Shown here: positions 33,753 through 42,432 of the stretch, piece by piece
How positions within the stretch are numbered: the first letter of the stretch is position 1
Layout of the letters: each line of letters starts with the position of its first letter
Assembly (NCBI RefSeq): GCF_001442625.1
Contig: NZ_LMZQ01000014.1
Span: 62,001 to 126,000 of the forward strand
From: Pedobacter ginsenosidimutans
Lineage (GTDB): Bacteria > Bacteroidota > Bacteroidia > Sphingobacteriales > Sphingobacteriaceae
Direction: 5' to 3'
DNA: 64,000 nt
The notes under the pieces: generated by a model
The model's input: the letters and a program-made list of their open reading frames with translations, nothing else
Told to the model about the DNA's origin: nothing
The model's database searches: none
Program-made: the position numbers and the translations under genes

Positions 33753-35240
33753 CTACCCCACCTTCAACACCCACACTGAAACACTTCCTGCATTGCAGTG
33801 AAATTCTGCCCAGCCATTTTCATCAATGATTACTTCCTGCTCTCTATAACCTAACGCATCAACAAAGGTTTTTCCGGCAAAGTGTTTACCGATTTCCATT
33901 TCTTTAAAGCCTTCTTCCCCTGTGCTTAACAATACTGCCAAACCACTATTTTCATGTTCCTCATCACCTGCGCGGGTCCATCCTACGCAGATGCCATGGT
34001 CAAAATAATCGCGTTGTTCACCGTAGGCTAAGGCTGTACGGATTTTACTCATGGTTTCTACTGCAGGAATTGCGACCAGCTCCACATGTACCTCATCGCC
34101 TTCTTTGTCTTTATCATCATAAATTCCTCCGTACAGATCAGGAAAGAACAAACACGGGATCCCTTGTATACGCAACAGGATGATGGCATAAGCCAAAGGC
34201 CTGAACCAAAAATCAACATAAGATTCTAATGCCTGCAAAGGTTGTGAATCATGATTATCAACAAATGTTACGGCCAGATCAGGCTTTACCTGAACCAGGG
34301 TTCCATCAAAGATCGTCCGCATATCAAATTCCTCGTCCTTACTCGCCAGGAAAAAATTATGATGCAAAAGCGAATCGAATATTTGTGTCCGGCCACCCGT
34401 AATCTCAATGTATTTCAATTGTCCTTCTCTATCTACCACATTCCAATCTTCGGCCACGATAAAAAATTCGCGGTTAAATTTTTGGTTCAGGTGATCGATC
34501 CACTCTACAATAAAATCCGGATTGATGTGTTTAACCGCATCTAACCGAAAACCATCTACTTTGGTGGTTTCCACTACCCATTCGCCCCAGTATTTTAATT
34601 CTTCAATTACAGCCCTGTTGCGGTAATCGATATCGTTAAACATCAGATAATCGTAATTTCCAAATTCTGTAGATGGAACCTCTTCAAAACCTTCTCCTAA
34701 ATAATTCTGGATCGAATAGATTGCCGTTTTTTGGAGGTCTTCGGCCCAGTCTACTCCACTAAAGCATTCATGATTCCATATAAATTCAGAATATTTTCCC
34801 TGCCGCCCCGGGAAAGTAAACTTCGTCCATGCTTGTATTTCGAAAACATCGCTGGTAAATTCGTTTCTATCTTCTGGATTTACAGTTCTAACGGCTATTT
34901 TTTCGAGTTCATCGCCACCGGCTTTGTGGTTAAAAACCGCATCGGCCAAAGCTCCAATTCCATTATCGTGCAGTGCTTCAATAGCTTTAATATACTCATC
35001 TTTAGAGCCATGTTTGGTATTCACGCTCCCTTTCTGATCGAACTCGCCCAAATCGAAAAGGTCGTAAACGGCATAACCAACATCATAAGCCGCATTGTTT
35101 GATTTATAGGCTGGAGGTAACCAAACAGCGGTTATTCCAATTTCTTTTAAATGACTCGCTTCGGCAGCTACTTTAGTCCACAAATTTTGTTCTTCATTAT
35201 AATACCAATGGAAAAATTGGATCAGGGTCTGGTTTTGCAT
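33753..35240 (-). CDS. cytoplasmic alpha-amylase, GH13
   Basis: A 495-residue GH13 enzyme without signal peptide, of the subgroup containing cytoplasmic AmyS-type amylases (opening QNQTLIQFFHWYYN). Conserved regions: I ADAVFNH (99-105), II GFRLDAVKH with nucleophile Asp234, III VAEDW with acid/base Glu264, IV FVDNHD ending in Asp331. A C-terminal beta domain follows. It hydrolyses alpha-1,4 glucans such as glycogen or imported maltodextrins inside the cell. It is monocistronic and no susCD pair lies nearby, which fits a role in storage-glucan turnover. Confidence 0.94.
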   Translation of the reverse strand: MQNQTLIQFFHWYYNEEQNLWTKVAAEASHLKEIGITAVWLPPAYKSNNAAYDVGYAVYDLFDLGEFDQKGSVNTKHGSKDEYIKAIEALHDNGIGALADAVFNHKAGGDELEKIAVRTVNPEDRNEFTSDVFEIQAWTKFTFPGRQGKYSEFIWNHECFSGVDWAEDLQKTAIYSIQNYLGEGFEEVPSTEFGNYDYLMFNDIDYRNRAVIEELKYWGEWVVETTKVDGFRLDAVKHINPDFIVEWIDHLNQKFNREFFIVAEDWNVVDREGQLKYIEITGGRTQIFDSLLHHNFFLASKDEEFDMRTIFDGTLVQVKPDLAVTFVDNHDSQPLQALESYVDFWFRPLAYAIILLRIQGIPCLFFPDLYGGIYDDKDKEGDEVHVELVAIPAVETMSKIRTALAYGEQRDYFDHGICVGWTRAGDEEHENSGLAVLLSTGEEGFKEMEIGKHFAGKTFVDALGYREQEVIIDENGWAEFHCNAGSVSVWVLKVG

Positions 35241-35712
35241 TAATTTGGATTTTTTTGTATGGATAACATGATAGCTGATGAATTTGTTTTTGAATTACAA
35301 GAACAATATTATGCATGCTTTTCCCCTGATTTCGCTGATAGCCGTAGAAACACTTAAATAAATCTGCGAAAATCCGTTTGATCTGCGGGAACCACGTTGC
35401 CTATGTCTTTCCCGCTGATTTCGCAGATCACCGCAGAAAAAAATCCTTTCAATCCGCTAGAATCTAAGGAATCGCTTTTAAAACATAACTTCTATGCAAA
35501 AATTAATTAACCACCGAAACACAGAAATCACAGAGGAGATTAAAGTTTTTCCGTGTTTTTCGTGCTTCCGTGGCAAACGTAATACTTAGGTTTGCGCAAA
35601 AAAGATGATCTTTCCCGCTGATTTCGCAGATCGCCGCAGAAACAACTTCTAAATCCGCCAGCATCTATTTGCAATACCATTTTACCCACATTTTACTTAC
35701 TTTTGCCATCAA
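35241..35712. repeat. degenerate gctgatttcgcagat-type repeats, no gene
   Basis: Three related blocks (near 35322-35395, 35403-35455 and 35608-35665) share ccgctgatttcgcagatc followed by gccgcagaaa. A different block at about 35512-35580 carries ccgaaacacagaaatcacag. A -7-like box tacttttg at 35698-35705 lies 7 bp before the next ATG. No coding frame is convincing. Confidence 0.6.
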
Positions 35713-36234
35713 ATGAGTTTAAAAAAGAAATTTGCCAGAGAAAGTTTTACCATCATGAACGAATTGGTATTACCAAACGATACCAATACCTTGAACAACT
35801 TAATGGGTGGGCGCTTGCTCCATTGGATGGATATTGCAGCAGCAATTTCGGCTCAAAAACACTGTAACCGTATCGTGGTAACTGCTTCGGTTGATAACGT
35901 TTCTTTTAAACAACCCATTAAATTAGGTGATGTAATTACCATTGAGGCCAAAGTGACCAGGGCTTTTAATACCTCTGTAGAAGTTCGTTTGGATGTTTGG
36001 GCAGAGAATATTCCAAGTGGTGCACGCCAAAAAAGTAACGAGGCTTATTATACTTTTGTTGCGGTAGATCAGAGTGCCCGTACCATCCCTGTACCAGAAT
36101 TAATACCAGAAACGCCTGAAGAAATTGATCTATTTGATGGTGCACTGCGCCGCAGGCAATTGCGTTTGGTATTAGGTGGAAAAATGAACCCTGATGATGC
36201 CAGCGAACTGAAAGCTCTTTTCTTTAAAGCATAA
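35713..36234 (+). CDS. hot-dog-fold acyl-CoA thioesterase
   Basis: A 173-residue cytosolic acyl-CoA hydrolase of the YciA/ACOT type. LPNDTNTLNNLMGGRLLHWMDIAAAISAQKH (about 20-50) holds the conserved N-x-(M/G)GG-x-(L/V)-hinge and catalytic Asp of the hot-dog helix. VDNVSFKQPIKLGD and the long strand ARQKSNEAYYTFVAVD follow. It cleaves acyl-CoA to fatty acid and CoA, tuning acyl pools. A 16-bp distance from a -7-like box to ATG hints at a very short mRNA leader. It precedes a cation antiporter on the same strand with about 70 bp between. Confidence 0.9.
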   Translation: MSLKKKFARESFTIMNELVLPNDTNTLNNLMGGRLLHWMDIAAAISAQKHCNRIVVTASVDNVSFKQPIKLGDVITIEAKVTRAFNTSVEVRLDVWAENIPSGARQKSNEAYYTFVAVDQSARTIPVPELIPETPEEIDLFDGALRRRQLRLVLGGKMNPDDASELKALFFKA

Positions 36235-36304
36235 TTTTTACACTAAATTTCTTTTTGCTTAGCACGATTGTTTTATTTTAGCGGTTTACCCTACGCTGAA
36301 AAAT

Positions 36305-37486
36305 ATGACAACTTATACCATTCTTATTATTTTAAGCGGATTAGTTATTTTCTCTTATCTGTTTGATTTAGTGGCCAGTAAAACCAAAGTACCATCGGTT
36401 TTATTGCTACTCCTTTTAGGTATTGGTTTACGTTTGCTGGTCGATAACCTGAAGATACATACCTTCAATTTCCTCTCTATCCTACCAACATTGGGTACTG
36501 TAGGCTTAATTTTAATTGTTTTTGAGGGCTCGCTCGAACTTAAATACGACCGGAATAAAAACAAGATTATTCGCAGTGCTTTTTTCTCTGCCCTAAGCAT
36601 TTTAATTGGAACCATCGTGGTAATCACAGGCATTATTTATCAGATCACCCATCACGATTTATATACTTGTATAGCGAATGCCATTCCCTTTAGTGTAATC
36701 AGTTCGGCTATTGCCATCCCTTCGGCAGCGGCATTAAACAATACCGATAAAGAATTTGTAATTTATGAATCTTCTTTCTCTGATATTTTAGGGATTATCA
36801 TCTTCAATTTTGCCATTACCAACCATTCGATCAATACATCTGCTTTTATTGGTTTGGGGTTAAGTACCTTCCTCATCCTTTTACTATCGGCCATTGCCTG
36901 TGTGGTGTTGTTATACGTAATGGGCCGATTGGTACACCACATTAAGTTCTTCTTAATTATAGCCATACTGATACTGGTTTATGCCATTGGTCAGTCTTAC
37001 CACCTATCCTCTCTGGTGTTGATTTTGAGTACAGGCCTGTTTCTGAACAATGCCGATACGATTGAGAATGCCTGGTTTAGAAGTGTCTTTTTATACAAAA
37101 ATTTAACAGCCGATTTATCCCAACTCTATCAGTTATCGGCCGAAAGTGCTTTTATTCTGCGTACTTTTTTCTTCGTTATTTTTGGTTTTACGATGAATAT
37201 CGGTGACTTAAATAACAAAATTGTACTGGCCAATGGCCTTTTCATTTTGATATCGATTTACATCATCAGAGTGGTATTTCTCAAAATATTCAAAAAAGAA
37301 AACCTGAGTCCGATTTTATACATTGCCCCCCGTGGTTTGATTAGCATTTTGCTTTATTTCAACCTGCCAGCTTCCTTAAAAATACCTGAAGTGGGTACGC
37401 CATTCTTATTCCTGGTGGTACTGGGATCGAGTATTGTAATGACGTTGGGGATAACGCTAAGTAAAAGAAATGGTAAGGTTCATTAG
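36305..37486 (+). CDS. cation:proton antiporter (CPA1-type)
   Basis: A 393-residue membrane protein with about twelve hydrophobic segments. SKTKVPSVLLLLLLGIGLRLL (25-45) and LGTVGLILIVFEGSLEL (62-79) are typical of Na/H exchangers. IYESSFSDILGIIIFNFAI (153-171) carries the acidic residues expected at the ion site, and IAPRGLISILLYF is the conserved arginine-bearing helix. There is no cytoplasmic TrkA-C regulatory domain, so it is shorter than CPA2/KefB proteins. It exchanges Na+ or K+ for protons at the inner membrane; ion preference is not decidable. Confidence 0.88.
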   Translation: MTTYTILIILSGLVIFSYLFDLVASKTKVPSVLLLLLLGIGLRLLVDNLKIHTFNFLSILPTLGTVGLILIVFEGSLELKYDRNKNKIIRSAFFSALSILIGTIVVITGIIYQITHHDLYTCIANAIPFSVISSAIAIPSAAALNNTDKEFVIYESSFSDILGIIIFNFAITNHSINTSAFIGLGLSTFLILLLSAIACVVLLYVMGRLVHHIKFFLIIAILILVYAIGQSYHLSSLVLILSTGLFLNNADTIENAWFRSVFLYKNLTADLSQLYQLSAESAFILRTFFFVIFGFTMNIGDLNNKIVLANGLFILISIYIIRVVFLKIFKKENLSPILYIAPRGLISILLYFNLPASLKIPEVGTPFLFLVVLGSSIVMTLGITLSKRNGKVH

Positions 37487-37756
37487 TCATTGGTTCATTG
37501 GATTGATCGTATAGACTCTAGTAGAATGATCGTCATCTCGACTGTAGTGCAGCGAAATGGAGAGATCTATCTGGACAGATATATCGTCATTTGTTTAAAC
37601 CGGTTAGTAGTCCATTGGTCATTGGTTCATTGGGTTAAACCGTATAAATTCCAATAGAATGATCGTCATCTCGACTGTAGCGCAGTGAAATGGAGAGATC
37701 TATCTAGACAGATTAGCTTCATTCTACGCCAAACTCCCAACGCTACCCGCAACACG
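37487..37756. repeat. two partial family A repeats in a roughly 130-bp duplication
   Basis: Truncated family A copies at about 37531-37580 and 37664-37713 each follow a similar lead-in (cattggttcattgg, then gtagaatgatcg or atagaatgatcg), so the whole block has been duplicated in tandem. No gene is seen in the gap. Confidence 0.7.
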
Positions 37757-38320
37757 CTAAGGTTTAAACGTAGCTGAAATGCTTTTTAGCTGGTGCAGTT
37801 CGGCGAGCACATTTGGATTGGCCTGATAGTAAATGGAATAATAACTGAGTTCGTTTAACTTATTTTCATCTATTTTATTAAAGTTAAAACGTGCCAGATT
37901 CGGATTAATGGCATGGATAGGCATTGCAATAGCATTTGCAAGTGTTGTAAAAACCACAGAATATGCAGTTGCTGCCGCATCTTCCTTCAGACCCGGCTCT
38001 TCCTTACCCCATTTATCAACCATTTTACCAGCTGTATTCATTTTATATTCTTCTGCCCGATCTTCACCTATTTTAATAAAACTCGTTCCTTTATAGCCCT
38101 TTTTAATCGTTCTGATCTGTACTGTTTTAATTTCATTAATCGGAACCTTAATAAATTCGCTGTCATGATTCAGGATCGCATTTACAGAATCTACTTTGTA
38201 TAAAATCCCTTTGTATTTTCCATTTTGGGTTTTTAGAATGGCGATGTAAGGTTTTATACCTTGAGCATTTGCTAAAGTAAAGGAAAGAAAAAAGAGGAGT
38301 GTAATACAGATGGTTTTCAT
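37757..38320 (-). CDS. secreted orphan protein
   Basis: A 187-residue protein not recognised. It has a signal peptide (MKTICITLLFFLSFTLANAQG), then a beta-rich segment of about 70 residues (ILKTQNGKYKGILYKVDSVNAIL...VPINEIKTVQIR) with a pattern like small SH3/LSM-type secreted domains, then a helix-rich C-terminus with an alanine/valine stretch near 115-135. It is monocistronic and its neighbours give no functional clue. Periplasmic location is likely. Confidence 0.7.
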   Translation of the reverse strand: MKTICITLLFFLSFTLANAQGIKPYIAILKTQNGKYKGILYKVDSVNAILNHDSEFIKVPINEIKTVQIRTIKKGYKGTSFIKIGEDRAEEYKMNTAGKMVDKWGKEEPGLKEDAAATAYSVVFTTLANAIAMPIHAINPNLARFNFNKIDENKLNELSYYSIYYQANPNVLAELHQLKSISATFKP

Positions 38321-38556
38321 ATCAAGGCGTTAAGATTTATCAATATTTTATCAATATAATAAAATTTGAAGAATTTTCAGGTTTCTGAGTTAACTTGCGC
38401 CAAAATCCCTTAATGGAGATCTAAATAATTTTGCGAACCTTTACCTTATAATCAATAGATCCTGCGATCTGCTTTCGTTTACGACCCTGCAGGTCATCAG
38501 CATAATCAGCATTCCAACGATTTAAACTCCACCTTAAGCGTGTTAACCTATTAAAT

Positions 38557-38600
38557 TGTTAACTGAAAACCGTCAACTGCCAACTGTTAACTGAAAACTG
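38557..38600. repeat. short RACTR-type minisatellite
   Basis: Seven-base steps of the type aactgaa/caactgc repeat about six times before the EVE gene stop. The same motif occurs at 52923-52961 and in longer form at 44129-44369. The rest of 38321-38602 has no gene. Confidence 0.6.
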
Positions 38601-38602
38601 AT

Positions 38603-39007
38603 TTAGCTTCCCATTTCCAAAATCTTATCGAACTCAGCAGCTTTAAGCGGCATTACCGATAAACGGCCCTGGCGCACCAGTGAGATATCAACCAAACTGG
38701 GTTCAGCTTTGATCTGCTCTAAAGAAACCGGATTTTTCAGGCTTTCTACAGGCGATAAATCAACCACTACCCAGTTTGCATCATCAGTAGTTGGATCCTG
38801 GTAAAACTCCCTCACCACTTTGGCAATACCCACTACATTTTTACCCTCGTTGCTATGGTAAAAAAGCACTAAATCGCCCTCTTTCATGGCTTTCAGGTTA
38901 TTACGGGCCTGGTAATTACGCACACCATCCCAAAAGGTACGGCCATCTTCATTAAATTTTTCCCAACTGTATTTAAAAGGCTCTGATTTTACTAACCAAT
39001 GGTTCAT
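38603..39007 (-). CDS. EVE-domain protein
   Basis: A 134-residue EVE (PUA-like) domain protein covering the whole fold: MNHWLVKSEPFKYSWEKF at the start, WDGVRNYQARNNLKAMKEGDLVLFYHSN (about 25-52), VGIAKVVREFYQDPT and LVRQGRLSVMPL at the end. Members bind modified bases in DNA or RNA and are common as stand-alone genes in Bacteroidota. The ATG at 39007 is preferred because the fold begins there; an in-frame upstream extension to 39097 has no family match. The gene lies beside, but is not typical of, the AT-rich island. Confidence 0.9.
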   Translation of the reverse strand: MNHWLVKSEPFKYSWEKFNEDGRTFWDGVRNYQARNNLKAMKEGDLVLFYHSNEGKNVVGIAKVVREFYQDPTTDDANWVVVDLSPVESLKNPVSLEQIKAEPSLVDISLVRQGRLSVMPLKAAEFDKILEMGS

Positions 39008-39334
39008 GCTGCTTGTATTTATTTCGATTATTTTGCCCTCAAAACTAAGAAAAGGGAATGGATTAGGAAATAGGTTGGGGAGATAAACGAATACCACAAT
39101 TAAGTTGACATACTTACTTATGTGTAATTATGGTTTCCCGTATTGAGGATTAAGATTAAACTAATAATTTAGATAAACTAAATAAATTTTAAACTCTTCA
39201 CCTTCTCTTTACAATAGATCATCTGAGCGTTAGCGTTTATAAACGTTTAACAAATAACGAAGGTTTTTCTGATTTTTTAGTACCGTATACTCAGGAGTTA
39301 GCCGTCATTATACAAACAACACCCTGTATTAAGA
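39008..39334. other. divergent gap at the left edge of the accessory island
   Basis: An AT-rich stretch of 327 bp with the small palindrome cgtttataaacg near 39235. No gene, tRNA or convincing attachment site is seen. Promoters for the divergent EVE and ATPase genes should lie here but no consensus match is clear. Confidence 0.4.
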
Positions 39335-41092
39335 ATGAACATAAAAACAATAGAGATAACGAACATTAAAGGCATTGGACACAAGCTGTTTACCCTTGAC
39401 TTAGCAGCTAACAGACCGAACATATTAGTTGCTCCGAACGGCTTTGGAAAAAGCTCCTTCGCTATTGGATTTGATTCTTTAAGAAACAACAAAATTGAAT
39501 TAGACGACAAAAACTATTATCTAAAAGATGCTAACAATAGACCTATATTAACTCTCACTTTGACAACAGGGCAAACACTTGTTGCAGACGATACTCAAAA
39601 TACAATTTCGGATTACTTTGATGTGTTTGTTATAAATAATCAGACTGAGCCAAAATCTGTGGTACAGAAAATCCCCGGACGTCCAGCATTTGCAAAAACT
39701 TCTCTTGACATAATGCCGACTACGTTAATCCAAACGATACCTCCAAAAATTTATTTTGATTATAACTCTTCTACCATGAAATCGACATTCGGTGAAAATG
39801 GCGGCAAATTGTTAAATAACATTTCAAACCTATTTAACTGTGGACATCTCTTCTTCAGAATTGAAAGTGAAATTGACTTTACTCGTTTCGACTTAAAATC
39901 ATATCAACAAACTTTCGATTCTGCTTTTCCCGCTATAAATAGACAAAATGGAACAGGCAATTCTATTAGAGGATGGATTCAATCAAATATTTTACCTTCA
40001 TTTCAAGCTTTGGATGAGTTTAGAAAGCTAGTAGACATAATCACTTCATTTGGTTTCGTTGAGGTTAAGGATGAAGTGAACGCATATTTTACAGCATGGC
40101 AAATACTTTCGGTTAAGGATAGAATGGGGATCAACTTCAAAAAAGCTTGTAAATATCTATATTACCTTGATGAAAAAGATGATTTCACAAAAACAATTGA
40201 ATCCTTCAACCCAGTAAAGGATAGATTCGACATCAAACCAAAAGTTGAAGGAAGCAGCCTTGTTGTAAGATGGCCAAAGGCTCATGAAATATCGAATGGC
40301 CAAAGAGATATTTTAACTTTCATTGCCCTGCTTTTAAAATCAAGAAGGAATTTTAAGAAAAAGGATTGCATACTTATAATAGATGAAATATTTGATTATA
40401 TGGATGACGCAAATCTTATAACATTTCAATATTATGTTTCAACATTCATAGATGAAATGAAAAGACAAAAGCGTAGAATATTCCCCATTCTATTGACGCA
40501 TCTTGACCCATTATTCTTCAACCATTTCTGTTTCAATGACGCAAAAATTAAAGTAGGTTACCTGAAAGAGCCAAATGTAAAATCTAATCAAAACATACTA
40601 AAAATAATCTACAAGAGAGACGACTTAAGTATCAAAGACCAAGTAGATGCATACTACTTTCACTATCATCCGACGATCAATGCGATTGATTTGGAACATG
40701 AGTTTAAGGCACTTAAACTTAATGTAGATTGGGCTAAGCCTGAAAAATTCTTTCAAAAAGTATTCCGAGAGGTACGAAGATACTTATTTGAGAAAAGTGC
40801 ATTTGATCCATTAGCGATTTGTTTTGGAGTTAGGATTCAAATAGAAAAACTCGTGTATGATTTAATTCCAGACCCAGCAAACAAGACGAAGTTCATAAAT
40901 ACAAATGGATCCAAGAATAAGCTGCATTTTGCCCAAAATATTGGAATACATATTCCCGAGACATATTTTTTACTAGGAATAATATACAATACATCTTTGC
41001 ATTTAACCGAGGGACACGACATTTCAAAACCGCTCGGACTAAAACTAGAGAACGGTACGATTAAACAAATGATAAAAAATTTATTTACATAA
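39335..41092 (+). CDS. SMC/RecF-type ABC ATPase, possible defence effector
   Basis: A 585-residue stand-alone ATPase. Walker A is APNGFGKSS (33-41), after an ITNIKG strand typical of RecF/SMC N-termini. The ABC signature variant ISNGQRD lies at 319-325, Walker B LIIDEIFDYMDD at 347-358 and an H-loop LTHLD near 388-390. Between the two halves are about 270 residues without long coiled coil, and a helical C-terminal region of about 180 residues follows the ATPase core. No TOPRIM or nuclease motif is evident. Similar lone AAA/ABC ATPases in genomic islands often belong to phage defence; no partner gene lies within 200 bp. Function is inferred. Confidence 0.7.
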   Translation: MNIKTIEITNIKGIGHKLFTLDLAANRPNILVAPNGFGKSSFAIGFDSLRNNKIELDDKNYYLKDANNRPILTLTLTTGQTLVADDTQNTISDYFDVFVINNQTEPKSVVQKIPGRPAFAKTSLDIMPTTLIQTIPPKIYFDYNSSTMKSTFGENGGKLLNNISNLFNCGHLFFRIESEIDFTRFDLKSYQQTFDSAFPAINRQNGTGNSIRGWIQSNILPSFQALDEFRKLVDIITSFGFVEVKDEVNAYFTAWQILSVKDRMGINFKKACKYLYYLDEKDDFTKTIESFNPVKDRFDIKPKVEGSSLVVRWPKAHEISNGQRDILTFIALLLKSRRNFKKKDCILIIDEIFDYMDDANLITFQYYVSTFIDEMKRQKRRIFPILLTHLDPLFFNHFCFNDAKIKVGYLKEPNVKSNQNILKIIYKRDDLSIKDQVDAYYFHYHPTINAIDLEHEFKALKLNVDWAKPEKFFQKVFREVRRYLFEKSAFDPLAICFGVRIQIEKLVYDLIPDPANKTKFINTNGSKNKLHFAQNIGIHIPETYFLLGIIYNTSLHLTEGHDISKPLGLKLENGTIKQMIKNLFT

Positions 41093-41140
41093 ACAAAAAG
41101 GACTAATGCCGTCTCAATACTAGTGCTAATGATAGTTTCT

Positions 41141-41260
41141 AGGCTAGTGGGCTTGATGAAGTGTGCTTTCACTATTAATATAGATAATAGTGCAGGAACG
41201 AAAGTCAGGCGCTCACTTTAGATTAGTACGCCAAGATTTTCACCAGAATGGCTATCGGCT
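41141..41260. repeat. left copy of a diverged palindromic direct repeat
   Basis: Contains tgatgaagtgtgctttcac, an 8-bp inverted repeat (cactatta 41170-41177, taatagtg 41185-41192) and gaaagtcaggc. The order and several words recur at 41770-41880 on the other side of the 41299-41691 gene. Confidence 0.6.
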
Positions 41261-41298
41261 AGTTGCATTGCGCTTTTAAAAAATAAAAAACAAACAAT

Positions 41299-41691
41299 AT
41301 GAAATTCACTTTGATTTCTTTCATTCTTATTTTATCTTCAACTATAACTTTTGCACAAAATACCTCGGAACCTCCTGTTCAAAATATTTCGCCGGACAGC
41401 ACGGTCGTGTTTCGACTTTTTTCCACTAGAAACATTTACACATTTATTAAACTGAACACCAGAAATGGTCAAATGTGGCAAGTTCAATGGGGTATAGATA
41501 GCAAGTATAGATTTGAGAGTTCACTTTCGGACGTCTCTCAGGTGAGTTCTGTCGAAGAGAAAAATGGCCGGTTCTTCCTGTACCCTACTACTAACGTATA
41601 TAACTTCATTTTGCTTGACCAAGTAAATGGTAAAACATGGCAAGTACAGTGGGGAAAAGAAGCAGAAAGAATGGTTGTTCGTATATACTAG
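41299..41691 (+). CDS. small secreted protein with two WQVQW repeats
   Basis: A 130-residue protein with a signal peptide (MKFTLISFILILSSTITFAQ). The mature part is two copies of a repeat of about 35 residues: FRLFSTRNIYTFIKLNTRNGQ.WQVQWG, and FFLYPTTNVYNFILLDQVNGK.WQVQWG, each ending in a short charged strand. The conserved pattern is L-(F/Y)-x-T-x-N-(I/V)-Y-x-F-I-x-L-x-x-x-x-G-x-x-WQVQWG, which suggests a two-bladed beta structure. The family is not recognised. It stands alone between two related palindromic repeats, like cargo of a small gene cassette. Confidence 0.75.
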   Translation: MKFTLISFILILSSTITFAQNTSEPPVQNISPDSTVVFRLFSTRNIYTFIKLNTRNGQMWQVQWGIDSKYRFESSLSDVSQVSSVEEKNGRFFLYPTTNVYNFILLDQVNGKTWQVQWGKEAERMVVRIY

Positions 41692-41769
41692 TGGTTCTAA
41701 TATATTCGCTACATGCGAACCTATATGATTAACTAATGATCACCATTACTTGCGCAAACTGAGTGTCTA

Positions 41770-41880
41770 TGCGAGCGGACTGGATGACTTGTGCTTTCAT
41801 TATTGATCTTGATATGCTACAAAGCACAAGTCAGGCTAAGGCTTGAAGTTATAAGCACTAAGACTCGCGCTAGAATGGTA
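41770..41880. repeat. right copy of the diverged palindromic direct repeat
   Basis: Contains tggatgacttgtgctttcat and a perfect 12-bp inverted repeat (gacttgtgcttt 41786-41797, aaagcacaagtc 41821-41832). It aligns by eye with 41141-41260. The remainder of the gap to 42141 is AT-rich with no gene seen. Confidence 0.6.
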
Positions 41881-42141
41881 AATATATAAATTGATTAATT
41901 TTTGGATATTCTAATCTCGAGTAAAATTAATATCTTGCTGACTAAATTAACACTCATGATCAACTTCATTTAAATGCTTATAAACATTTAAACGCGGATT
42001 AAGACTATTTTAAAACGCAATTCCTAAAATAAACAATATTTTTTCATTAATTGTAAACAAATATTTTGAAAAGAATTGGCTGCGTAACTTTAAGTGTTAT
42101 ATTCAATTCAACAGACCCTAATAATATTAAATAGTAATAAC

Positions 42142-42432
42142 ATGTTAACTCTACAATTCGATCAATCTGAACTAGCAACTTTTCAATCCTTATTTGAAAG
42201 TGACACTTATGATCCAAACTATATAGCTTCAAAGAAAATGGATGGAGGTGAAGTCTTTTTGCAAATAGCACTGACAGCTGTCAGCATAGCTTCACCATTT
42301 ATAATTCAGTTTTTCCTTGATCAGAAGAAGAAAGAAAAAAAAATTAAGCTAATAAAAAAAGGCGTTGAAATGACATTTGAGACTGAACAAGATCTCAAAA
42401 AATATCTTAATAGCTTAAAATCTAAAAAGTGA
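42142..42432 (+). CDS. 96-aa single-helix protein coupled to the metallopeptidase (EACC1-like)
   Basis: A 96-residue protein starting at the ATG at 42142 (an upstream GTG frame exists but looks non-coding). A short beta-strand (MLTLQF) and a polar segment lead to GGEVFLQIALTAVSIASPFIIQFFL, a hydrophobic helix at about 35-59. Then come a lysine-rich stretch, a strand (KIKLIKKGVEMTF) and a final amphipathic helix. This order of parts resembles the 'effector-associated constant component' (EACC1) of NTP-dependent conflict systems; the match is by architecture, not by a search. Its stop overlaps the GTG of the peptidase gene (GTGA), so both are made together. Confidence 0.55.
   Translation: MLTLQFDQSELATFQSLFESDTYDPNYIASKKMDGGEVFLQIALTAVSIASPFIIQFFLDQKKKEKKIKLIKKGVEMTFETEQDLKKYLNSLKSKK

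Noticed and set aside
39008..39097. 30-residue upstream extension of the EVE protein
   Set aside because: The EVE fold starts at MNHWLV; the extension is proline/phenylalanine-rich with no match.
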